A stretch of DNA of 64,000 nt from Myrica gale (taxonomy: Eukaryota; Streptophyta; Magnoliopsida; Fagales; Myricaceae), in contig OZ005617.1 in NCBI GenBank assembly GCA_963930655.1, positions 9,798,501 to 9,862,500 on the forward strand. Reading direction: 5' to 3'. The notes under the pieces are model-generated. The model worked only from the letters and a program-made list of their open reading frames with translations. It made no database searches and was not told where the DNA came from. Position numbers and translations under genes: made by a program. Positions 41,234-51,203 of the stretch are shown piece after piece. Numbering within the stretch: the stretch's first letter is position 1; each line of letters opens with the position of its first letter.

Positions 41234-43111
41234 GGGAAAAATACACTTTGCACCTATGAACTATAAGGTGTCTGACACTTTGCACCCATTTGTTTTGATT
41301 TCGTGGCATTGATCCAACGATCTTTTTATTTTTATCAATTAGCACCCCAAAGCCGATTTAGCCGGTAATTAGCCCACGTGGCGTCTGCGTGCGTCACTTG
41401 ACTTTATTTTCTCCGTTTTACCATCCTTTCATTTCCTTTCTTCCAAACCTCGATCTTAGCCATCTCACCAATCTCTCTCTTTCTCTCTCCAACATAACTC
41501 CTTCTTTAGACCCCTCCTTTCATTTCTACGTTCACTCTTCCCATACTTCTGCTCCGATCGAATTTGCGCCGGTGATGGTGGAGGTAGTGGGGCAGGAGAC
41601 TTAGGTGGTGGTGGCGAATTTGAAGGACACAGCATAAACGTATCAAGACTTGTTAATTTCAAAGTCGTCAAAAAATCGAAACTAGAACCTTTCCTCGCCG
41701 CTATCCCACAATGATTATTGCCTCAGATCTGGTACCATCGACCTATTGTCCTCGATGACCCAATTATCCGAGACCCAGTTTGTCTAAATGCACAACCTTG
41801 TTTGATCTGCAGCTCCGAGACAACCAGTTCACCGTCAGCGTCCCACTATCTGTGTCACTTTTTAAATCTGGACTCTGCTCTTTAGCAAACTGCCTATAAG
41901 GCTGTATAATTTTCTCGGGGGATCACCAGAAAGAAGAAATAATATAAACAACATTAAACTCGACCACATTTCAAACACAGAAAAACAAAAAGATAAAAGA
42001 AAAAAAAACGGGAGAAAGAAAAAAAGGAATCCTAGCTAGGACAGTAACTCGTGGGTTGCATTCATCTTGAATCGCCCCGCTTGTAACATTTGTAGTGGAT
42101 GGTGCAATTCGTTTCCACGAGAAACATTTCTCTTTATAATGTTCAGAATCTTCACTCGGCAGTTGAGTTTGGTGTAGCTGAGGCCCGGAACAACCAAAAC
42201 CTTATTGGCAACGATGTGTATCGTCAAATTCATCCTTAGCGCATGCTTTGCCTTGGCCTTACCGGATGGAATCCTCGTCTCGCCCACCACTGTGATCCAT
42301 TGACGAGGTCTACTTTTTGGAGTGCCAACGAGTTCATCTTGATCATCGGGTCTCTTATGTGGAAGATGGTGAAGGCGAGGATTAAAATGATAACTGAAAG
42401 GATTAGAAGGATGGCAGTGACGCATCTGTAGCAATTGATGGAACATACTTGCCCGCAAAAGTGAAGAGCTAGTAAAAAGGCAGGCTCTGCTCCTTCTCAG
42501 CCTCAGGCAGTGTTTTTGTCTCTGTAGGCTCAACCATTGCAGCCTAGAACCAAACTTTGTCTGACGAAGAAGAGAGAGTTAAGAGGGTAAGGATTTTGAA
42601 GTGACTAGTTGTTTATTGCCATTGAGGAAGAGATCCGAACTGAACTTGGGAGGTCAATAAGGTGAGACTTTTCTGGCCATTGAAGAAAAAAGATCTGAAT
42701 GACCCTTCTCACTCTACTTTGTCTCGAAGAACTATCAATGTCGTTTCGGCTTTATCAAGCCCAAGACTCAGAGACTGTGTAGCTTAGTTTGCCGGAGAGA
42801 GAAAGATAGTTAAATAGAGATGGCGAGTGCATGTGTTGGATCGAGAGTCAAACAAAGCCGAGAAAAATGAGTTCGAAAGAGAGAAAATAAAGAATGGGCT
42901 AAGTGATAGAGAGAACGAGGCTTCGCGAATGTAAGGAAGATAAAACGAGAAGAAAAAAATTTAAGTGTCTCACGTGGGACGACACGTGAGCTTATTGCCC
43001 GTTAGTATTAAAGGAGAAATGGGTTCAAGGGTGGTAATCGACGAAAATCATAAATTCGTGGGCCCAGTATCACAAAATCAAGATAAAGGGGGTGTAAAAT
43101 ATAATTTTCCC
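41234..43111. mobile_element. Pack-MULE-like element carrying host gene fragments
   Basis: The left end GGGAAAAATACACTTTGCACC is approximately inverted at the right end, whose reverse complement reads GGGAAAATTATATTTTACACC. Flanks TTAATTTTT and TTAGTCTTT agree at seven of nine bases, as in an aged MULE duplication. Inside, a minus-strand LEA_2 gene fragment is clear (42,036-42,537), and a short leucine-rich-repeat-like stretch on the plus strand is possible (near 41,790-41,850). No transposase is present. This is the definition of a Pack-MULE. The terminal similarity is modest, so the exact ends are less certain than the cargo. Confidence 0.65.
42036..42537 (-). pseudogene. LEA_2 (NDR1/HIN1-like) gene fragment
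   Basis: From the ATG at 42,537 the minus strand reads VEPTETKTLPEAEKEQ. One frame on, it gives a Cys-rich turn, a membrane span (AILLILSVIILILAFTIFHI) and RDPMIKMNSLALQKVDLVNG. This is the usual N-terminus, single TM helix and start of the LEA_2 fold. In another frame comes VVGETRIPSGKAKAKHALRM, followed by NLTIHIVANKVLV and a VKILNIIK segment near the C-terminus, ending by 42,036. The central part of the LEA_2 domain is missing between NGS and VVGE. The family comprises membrane-anchored plant proteins, some tied to defence. With a frameshift and an internal deletion, this copy is not functional. Confidence 0.75.
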
Positions 43112-44170
43112 TTAGTCTTTTTTGTAGAACTTTAATTCTATCATTGTCTTAAAAATTAAGAAAACAATCAATATGCTTAAATGTCATGTCCCAAACGCTT
43201 TATGAACGGAGTTGATGACAGTCGCATGATGCGCTCGTCGAAACAAACATAAAAGCGAACTTAACCAATCCTATTCTTTGCAGTGCAAAGTTGTTCTTTT
43301 CTGATTTTTGAAAACTTTTACTACTGCCACTGAAAAATATAAATTTAAAATAAATAGCCTTTTTCTCTTGAAAACCATATCTGAAAAATTTCGTTCATTA
43401 ACACTACCATTCCATCAAAGCGTAATCCCTGACGTTATGTCTTGTTAGTCTATCCCACTTTCAAAAATTATATATGGCTAATTAGATGACCTTAATACAA
43501 AAATAGCTTCCAAGACCCTCGCGCATACCTACGTATGTAGTACATGACGATATGAATTAACTTAGGAGAAACAATAAACATAGTACTCTAACACTTTAAC
43601 GTAATAAAATAATTACAATATAATCTTTTTTTTTTATCAAATTATTACTTTTTACTATAATAAATATAAAAAATTTATTCAAATAATCTCTCTTCACTTT
43701 TTTATTAATTTCAATACCTTAAAATTTTAATCTCCCTAAAATTGTAATACTCGAACATAACACAAGTCCCCTAATTATGAGTAATCAAATTTCAAAATGT
43801 TTATTTTACTTTCTATATAATCCATGCTCGACTGCCGTTCAATTTAGTAGTTAAACTAGACGGCAGTAGCCCCGCGTGATCTCCCCCCACCTGATTTGAT
43901 CTGAATGGCCCTCATTGAAATCTTCGACAAAAACCGTAACAATCCTCCTTTCCCTCCCTCTTCACTGAGGATTCTCTCCTCTCCTCTCTCTTCTCCCACA
44001 TCTCGGCGCTGACAACTTGTTCTCCTACCCAGCTTCTTCCGAGTTCAAGGTCAAGCACTCTCTCCTTTCTAAACGCGATTTAAGAGAACCAAATGTGGGT
44101 CGTTTAGTTTTTTTTTGTCCTTTCCTAAAGGATTAATTTACGTTGATTATTCCTTATTTCAGCTGTTGAA
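43112..44170. other. AT-rich spacer with a decayed MITE copy
   Basis: The part 43,580-43,762 resembles the MITE at 25,442-25,637 (TAATCTCTCTTCACTTTTTT...). A hairpin ACTGCCGT...ACGGCAGT lies at 43,832-43,868. The CT-rich stretch at 43,940-44,060 resembles a 5' UTR ahead of the GRF relic, ending in a TTTCAG acceptor at about 44,161. Confidence 0.5.
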
Positions 44171-44460
44171 ATGTCTAAATCGTACAATAGTGGTATCTCA
44201 AGGAGTGTACAAAGTGGAGCTTCTGCATAAGGCCCAAGATGTTCTTGTGATTTGAGAGCAATCTTGATTATTGCCTATGCAGATGAAAATTTTGGCAGAC
44301 GCTTTTGGGATTCTGTGAATTACAAGGTAGTTGTTGTAGTACCCTCTTTTAAATCAGGTGCTTAAAGGAAAATTAACCTCTAATCTGAAATGCATGTTGG
44401 ATTTGTTGAAGAATTAGGTCTCGGATGAAGAATTTTTCAAGGGTTACATGGACATGCAAG
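44171..44460 (+). pseudogene. GRF zinc-finger gene relic
   Basis: After a plausible 3' splice site, the ATG at 44,171 opens MSKSYNSGISRSVQSGASA, then a stop, then CSCDLRAILIIAYADEN and FGRRFWDSVNYK, ending at a GTAGTT donor (44,327). Aligned to the GRF pattern C-x-C-G-x-x-A...N-x-G-R-x-F-x-x-C-x-x-Y, the Gly after the second Cys is Asp and the third Cys is Ser. A following exon-like piece (about 44,417-44,464) reads VSDEEFFKG before a stop. It is therefore a decayed member of the same gene type as at 12,364 and 49,380. Terminal repeats of a carrier element were not found around it. Confidence 0.6.
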
Positions 44461-44464
44461 CGTA

Positions 44465-46208
44465 GGTATGGGGTTTAGCTTCAATTAAGTGTTGTTGGGG
44501 TGACAAGGATGAAAATGAATTCTCTGTTGTAGTGCAGAACCCGATATTAGAGCATGTTCATTTTCTGTGGAATGAGTAGTCTATTTACAAGTTAACTGTG
44601 ACATGCAAAGCATGAAATAATTCAATCAAAAAGGATTTAGTTGCTGCATGAAGTTGGTTATATCTAAAGAAAAAGTAATTGCAGAAAAAGAGTTGCTGAA
44701 TATAGTAGAACGAGTAGCTTGATGTGCACAAGTTTTCTGCTCTGTTTTCTTTTAGTTGTATGTGAAATTTTGGAATGTTGGTTTACTTTATTCAGTTCTG
44801 TAGAGGTTGCGATGAGCTATTGTCTTGATGATTGCTGTCATTTATGCTAGTATGGTGCAATTGGTCTTGGTAATATTCTGCAGAAAACTAGAGCATCATT
44901 GAATTAATTGTTGCTGGAAACAAGCTATGTTGCTGCTGCAATTTCGTTTCATATGGGTTCTGTTGAAAGATATAAAGATTTAATGCACGATTATGTGATA
45001 AACAAACAATAAGGTGAGGTAGTGCTTGCTGAAATTGGTTTCTGCAGAAGAATTAAAGGAAGAGGAGAAAGAGTTATTATGTAAACTGTTGCTGGAAAAT
45101 TATTTGTGGTGATTGGATTATCTTCTTCTGTCTTGTGAAGAACTTAAGTGAGGTCAACAGTTAAATAGAATACAACAAGTATGGGAAAAATAAAATACAT
45201 TTGGATTGTTGTCATTCTATCGTTAATTTAATGACCTAAAAACAAGTTTTGAAGTGCTTTTTGAATGCTATATGTTCTGTTCCACATCGATTTCTATGAG
45301 GAGCTGCTCTGAATGAGCTGAAATACAATTATATATATTGATATTGAAGGTCATGTTTGTCAAATAAATAAAATAGAAAGGGCTGGCCTACCATAAATTG
45401 GTAGAGTAATTCCGTAGCAAGTGTAATTCGGTTATTGGTTATTTTTGAATCTTACGTCAGTAATTATTTTGCAATGTGGAGTCTATTTCTAATTAGGTTT
45501 ATAAATAACTTGTTTAATTAATGGCAGGATGGTGGCCATTGCAGTTTTTTGCATGAAGATATCCTAAGATGTGTTCAGATGGACAAAGGGTTATTCGGCA
45601 ACTTCGTGCGATGCATGGGCAGATGCTTCACCAACAGGCTTCGTGGGAATCTATTTAGATAGTGCTCGACAGCAAAATGAGTCCATGGAGGCCATCACTC
45701 TGCAACATGAGTAGAGATCAAGGCCATCACTGTGCGATATCGCCTATAAATTGAATATTATGTTTTTTTATAAGCTAGTAAATATTATGTTTATTTGTAA
45801 GCTAACAAATATTGTGCTTATTTGCAAAACTCTCCCATCAGCAGTGTCTATATGACTTTCAGGATGGCCTAATTTTTTTTTTCATCCAATTTGAAACACA
45901 TAAGAATAAATAAAACCATCAAACACCTGCCTTCATTTCTAAACTTAATGCCAAACTGTTGATCAAAGAACCTGCTTTACAATAAAATACTAAAAACCCC
46001 AGCCAACATCTTGTCACCATCACAACATAAAATAGAGCCACCCTATGGTTACCCAACTTCACAAATATACTGCCAACATCAATAATAGACTAATGTAAGC
46101 TAAATCTAGCAAAACCCTAAATCTGTGAATGAGGTTTATTTCCTTTGGTCCAAAGCGCGGAGGGCGGTCTGATACTCTGAATTGCACGCTACCACCACTA
46201 GGCCGACC
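44465..46208. other. Unclassified DNA
   Basis: No gene was recognised. Short reading stretches such as 45,530-45,680 resemble coding DNA but match no family I know. They may be the rest of the element carrying the GRF relic. Confidence 0.35.
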
Positions 46209-46660
46209 CTAAGAGCACCTAACACCAATTCTTGACGCTGGAGCTGCGAGGTCAATGAATATGCTTATGTTTATAGTGCTCACTTGGGACCCCATTGCGC
46301 CTTGCAACCTACTAAATCTCTGCATCTTGATGGGAGAAGCAATCCCCGTTCTCTTCAGCGTGTTACTTGTAGATGTTGTATGTGTACTCTTCTTAGTAGT
46401 TTGCATGGTGTGGCCATGAGATCACATTCTATCATATCAAAAATTAAATAAATGAGTTTGCTTGCTGTAATGTAAAATAACGTTAGTGGGGTGCGTCTCC
46501 ATACCACAGCTGGAGGCTCCTTGTATGGAGTTGGAGCTCGAGGTGCTTTCTTCCTGGATGTCTAAAAATACCAACATGTTTGTGAGACAAAGTCACATAA
46601 GGCATCAGAAAGAATTCAATGTACTTACTTTGCCTGTTGGTGGTGCACTATCAAGAGTGG
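46209..46660 (-). pseudogene. Possible MULE transposase C-terminal remnant
   Basis: On the minus strand, pieces read RKKAPRAPTPYKEPPAVVWR (about 46,560-46,500) and KKSTHTTSTSNTL followed by PIKMQRFSRLQGAMG (46,406-46,209). The basic, Pro/Ser/Thr-rich style resembles the tail beyond the zinc knuckle in MULE transposases. A cysteine pair just upstream could be a lost knuckle, but no diagnostic motif survives. It could equally be an unrelated relic. Confidence 0.25.
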
Positions 46661-46788
46661 GCTATGATAGACGCCGACTTATTGTAAGCTGCAAATAACA
46701 GAAGCATAAGACGTTTGATTTCTAAATTTGACACATGCATTCCAATTAAAATCTTACCAGAGCACTGTGTTGCTCTACAGTGGATTGT

Positions 46789-48320
46789 GAGGGTGTGATA
46801 GGGACCTAGCCTAGGATCCTCACCAATGCCTATCCCTCTCACAAGTGAAGACTTGTGAGCACTCGTGTCTAGCCCACGCCTCAAATTGATACTCCTTGGC
46901 CAACGCAATGAAGAACTCAATGAGAAATATATCTCGAGTATCAGATCAAAAGAAAAGAAAAGAAAGATGAAATTAAAGAAATATGGATGGTTGAGAAGGT
47001 GAAAGAAAAGATGGATAATCAAGCCTAAGCTCAAATGGGCTAACACCCGAAACAAACCTAGATCTCGATTGTGAAACGATGCCAACTTAACCCAACAACG
47101 AACCTCTAACAAATTTGATGAGATGTCAGGCCTAACCCCAAGCACCAAACCTTCTATGCTAGCCCAAGCTTCCAGGGCTAACCCCAGTCGCCGATTGCCC
47201 CTGACTTGACCGGTCTAACAAGTGTGAATAGTGTCAGACCTAACCCCAAACACTATAACACCCATGCTAGCCCAAGTATCAGGCTTAACCCCAAACATCG
47301 AAGATAAAGGCACAAAGGCCAAAAAGCTCCCTTGGAGACTTCTATTCAATTTGATAAAATATTCAATGGATGCTTACAATGTGTGTCATGAAGGGGTATT
47401 TATACTACTCCATGGGCTTGGGTGACAAAGGTCTTTCCTCTTAGAGGAAAATGCTTGATTGCCACACAATCAATCACTAAGGATCCAATTGAGGTTAGAA
47501 AGGAAAGATCTTGTAGAGATCTTGTCTTTTTCCTCAAAACTAGCCAAATAAAGGAAAAATCAATCAAAGATTGATTATCCACTTATTTAGCACATGTGGC
47601 CGGCCATAAGCTTCCATATAGGGAGCTAACCCTAATTGCCACATGCTCTAAGATCTCCTAATGCCAATCAAGGATCAATATTCCCAAATTAGGACCAAGA
47701 TTGTTTCCTTAATTGACTCTCACTAACATGGTAATGTTTGAAAATTAAAAGCAATAAAAATAACACCCCTAATTAGGGGGATTCAGCCATATAAGGATCC
47801 CACATGCAGTTTACCCTATATGGCCCCTCCTAGTCACTTGTGGTGGTTGCCACCGCCGTGCTCCACCGTCACTCCACCACCATGTAGGGTGGTGATATCA
47901 AAATGATCCCCAAGTCCTCTTGAGTCCTTTGAGACCAACCTTTTATGTGCTCCTTCATGCGCCGCCATGTCCGGTGGTCGTGTGGTGGTGCTACCAAGCA
48001 ACTCTAATTGGCCTCAAGAACTTCCTTGAATCAACTTTCCTGCACTATTGGTTGCATCATCGTGGCTGGTGGCCATAGGGTGGTGCTATCAATGTGCTCC
48101 ACTAAGCCCCGAAAACCTTCTTGCATAGGCTCCCCATGCACATTTGGTGGTGGCACCTTCATTGTGCTTCTCCAACCCTCCTGACTCGTCTAGCATCAAC
48201 TCTTCATATGCCTTCTCTAAGCCATGCCGATGCTCGTTTTTGTGGTTGGTTATGAATGAGGGCATTGGCTATGCCAAGTTGCCCATAGGCATTGTAACAC
48301 TCGAGATTTCTATTTTAAAA
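46789..48320 (-). other. LTR-like or promoter-like repeat, unclassified
   Basis: A TATA box on the minus strand (TATAAATA, complement of 47,397-47,404) and a boundary-like GGGTGTGATA at 46,789-46,798 suggest part of a minus-strand LTR, but no partner or primer-binding site is in view. A tandem-like repeat sits at 47,120-47,300. The sequence appears to continue at 59,236 after removal of the inserted elements. No protein was recognised. Confidence 0.35.
47120..47300 (+). repeat. Degenerate tandem repeat, about 113-bp spacing
   Basis: CCTAACCCCAA(G/A)CAC and ATGCTAGCCCAAG recur at about 113-bp offset (47,128/47,241 and 47,157/47,269), with a partial third copy of the first word at about 47,286. 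Confidence 0.65.
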
Positions 48321-48321
48321 C
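48147..48321 (+). repeat. Left copy of a 175-bp direct repeat
   Basis: Matches 56,863-57,036 at over 90% by eye. It includes the GGCAT target site and the first 30 or so bases of the solo LTR that begins at 57,009. The two copies flank the inverted-repeat element at 48,324-56,850. Confidence 0.85.
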
Positions 48322-49379
48322 TAGGGAAATTTACTTTTTAGTCACTAGTTTTTACCCCCTTTTCATTTTTAGTCATAAACCTTAATGAATCAAATTTTTA
48401 GTTCTTGATTTTTCTATCCGTTTAAATTTTGATCCTTCCGTTACCCTCCGTCGCCCTAACTAACGGAATTATTTGCCACGACAACTTCAATTTGACACAT
48501 CACCCTCCATCGCCACATCAGCCTCCACCATTTGACTACGATTTCGAAAAACGACATGTAGCTTTGCATTTAATTGAAACTTTATGTTTTGATTGAAAAG
48601 TGACTTGAAACCTCACTCCTCAACCTTCAATCGAAGACCCTTCCCTCTTAGAAGCTTTTATCCCTTTCGTAAACCCTAGACTGTTGCGACGGAGGCCGAC
48701 GACTGTTGTGACGGGATAGATCAAAGGCTGGTTTCAGATTTTTTTCTCCAGCGGTTGCTTATTCATGCCAATGAAAGAAAACATGTTCATCCAATTTAAA
48801 CGTGCCAGATCTGAAACTTGTCTTCATGTTCTTTTGGATATCCTCTTTTGGTTTTGTTGGATGTCACCATTATATACCATTTTTTGAGCCTTAAAATGTC
48901 CTACCCGAGCTTATTGCTTGGGCTTCATTGATATGGGAGAAAGAAAGAATGTCATGGAGAATCTGTAAGCACTAACTTAGTTGAATATCACCAGTACCCT
49001 TTTTCCAATCAAATTTCGTTGTTTCTACTTGAGTGAATCTGTAAGCGCTAACTTGTGACACAAAGGGAAGTTGGAGAGAACTTGGACAGAAATTCAAAAG
49101 AGGTGGTGATATATAGGAGTAGTGAAGCTGTGAGGAAAATCACTTAGTGAGTGGGGTGAGGAGATGATCCAAGTGAGAGAGCTATATATAGGGGTTGTGA
49201 GTGAACAGAACATCGATTACATGAACTTATATAATTATCATCTACTCTTCCCATGTAAGCACCGAAAAAAAATGGTAATATTGACATAGTAATTTATAGA
49301 AATTATGTTTTTGAAGTAGTTCCTGTAAACATAATATCCATTTTCATTGTACAGTTCGCATTTGTCATCTTCCATCGCT

Positions 49380-49795
49380 TGTAGTGGAGGTGACGGACAG
49401 TGCTATGTCATTGTGGAATGATAGCACCACTGAAGATTTCATTGAATCCAACCCGGGAAGATGTTTGTTTGGGTGCTCGAAGTGGAACGAAAAATCTGTA
49501 AGTGTTCAAATTATTTTTTTCTTAACTTAAATGTGTAACTGTTAAAATGATTTTCACACTGTTTTTTAACTATCTACCTTCTTGCATACATCAATAGTAG
49601 TCATGCAATTTCTTTTTGTGGTATGATCCTCCGACTTGCCCCCGTGGGATGAAGGTTGGGCCAATGTTGACGAAGAAGATAAAGGTGCTACAAAGTGAGA
49701 AGTCAGATCTAGAGATTACTGTCACAAGGTTGAAATACATGTTGGGGCTCTCTTGGATGGTCGTTGTTGTCATGGGTGCTATTTGGGTGAAGTAG
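49380..49795 (+). pseudogene. GRF zinc-finger / coiled-coil / TM gene relic
   Basis: One frame reads CHCGMIAPLKIS and the next reads NPGRCLFGCSKWNEKS, so the GRF zinc finger is split by a one-base frameshift near 49,440. A GTAAGT donor follows at about 49,499. After an intron, the second exon from about 49,604 reads CNFFLWYDPPTCPRG, completing the finger. KKIKVLQSEKSDLEITVTRL, a short coiled coil, comes next. A hydrophobic C-terminal helix (YMLGLSWMVVVVMGAIWVK) and a stop at 49,793-49,795 end it. The order is that of plant At1g43920-like proteins. Apart from the frameshift all key residues remain, making this the best preserved of the three copies here. Function is unknown. Confidence 0.75.
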
Positions 49796-50095
49796 TAAGA
49801 AGTGATTCTGTAATGTATTAGGTAGGTCTCAGCAGTGTTAGTCGGTGGTTAATGTAATAGGAAGTCCATTGTGTTGTTTGTATGAGAAATACTGTGATGT
49901 GTGTACGTACGAGGTTATGTGATGTCCATACCTTATCATGTTTGTGAATCTGTAATGTATTCTGTTCTGGAAAAAAATGTAGAACTTGATATTCTGTTAG
50001 GTGTAATAGCAAGTGGTAGTCTGTTAAGTGTAAGGTGGTATTCTGTTGTAGGAGCATTATGAAATTGTTGTCAATTTGTGGATGTTAGTTGTTGT

Positions 50096-50345
50096 CAGTT
50101 TGCTGTCAAATTCAGGTCCAAATAACAGCAAAATTTCTATCAGATTTCAGGTTCCAAAAACAGCCAATTTGCTGTCAAATTCAAGGCCTAAATTCAGCTG
50201 AACTACTGTGAAATTGAGGACACTTTGTGGTCTTTTAAAAATAGCCAAATTGATGTCAAATTCAAGTCCAGAAAACAGCCAAATTGCTGTCAAATTCAGG
50301 TCACACTGTGGTTCCAATAAAATCAGCCACATTGCTGTCAAATCA
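50096..50345 (+). repeat. Degenerate minisatellite, AACAGCCAAATTGCTGTCAA core
   Basis: Six or so copies of a unit like CAGCCAAATTGCTGTCAAAT followed by TCAGGTCC occur, with spacing of 30-60 bases. Each unit contains a small imperfect palindrome (AGCAAATTGCT-like), so the array can form hairpins. Confidence 0.75.
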
Positions 50346-50885
50346 AACACATTATGGACATTGGAAATCTCTTTGGAAACAGCCACAAACCTTCCATTTC
50401 ATTACATATCTTCCCGCTGTCAAATTACATATATGTCCCAACATTCCCAAAATATTATGAATTCTATATAAACATATATGTCCCAACATTACAAACTACC
50501 TGTTTCCAACAAAAAACTGCCATAATATCATTTCTATATAAAATTCTCAAATTCTGAACATGATTCCCAAAAAGCATGAAAAAACAAGAGCCCCTTGTCC
50601 ATTTGCACAGGTACTGCGAAATCCAAAAAAAATGCTCCCAGCATCACAAACTACCTTATTTGTCCAGAAATCCACTTGAAACTGCATGGAAAATGCAAAC
50701 TGTAAGCTTCCAATAAATATGACATAATTAAGTTCCAGAAACCAAGTCCTTTTAACAAGTACAGAAACCAACTTCAAGGAAGCCAACAAATTGAGCAATA
50801 AAAAAACCAACAACAATAGACCCGAAGCTGTGCAGCAATCTACAAAAACAAAAAAAACATGTGACAAACCTCAACCCCTATATAA

Positions 50886-51144
50886 TGTTGACAATTGAGA
50901 GCAATTCTTTCCAAGTTGGTTCACCGTAACTCAAGCTCCAGCTGTGTCTCTGTCACTAGCTGTACAGAATCATTAGGATCCCTGCAAATATGTGATTGTA
51001 TTTCCTGTAAATATAGCTTTCCTTATACTTGTCGATTATGTCCAAAACTATGGGATCTGAATTGTATACTGTGGCTATTTATGCCAATCGGGTACTAGTG
51101 GAAATATCATCGAAGTCATTTATACAAACGTCCTGTTTTTGACT
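50886..51144 (+). repeat. 5' LTR of the young Copia element
   Basis: Starts TGTTGACAATTGAGAGC and ends CCTGTTTTTGACT. It is unusual in ending CT rather than CA; the TSD fixes this boundary. Confidence 0.95.
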
Positions 51145-51203
51145 TGGTATCAGAGGAGGTGTTCATCACCTAGTAGCTTGAATTCTCATATACCCCACGC
51201 ATC

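Noticed and set aside
46150..46210. GC-rich patch considered as a tRNA or SINE promoter
   Set aside because: No A-box/B-box spacing or cloverleaf could be drawn.
50895..51098. 67-codon open frame found identically at 55,650-55,853
   Set aside because: It lies in the Copia LTRs; duplication reflects the LTR pair, not two genes.
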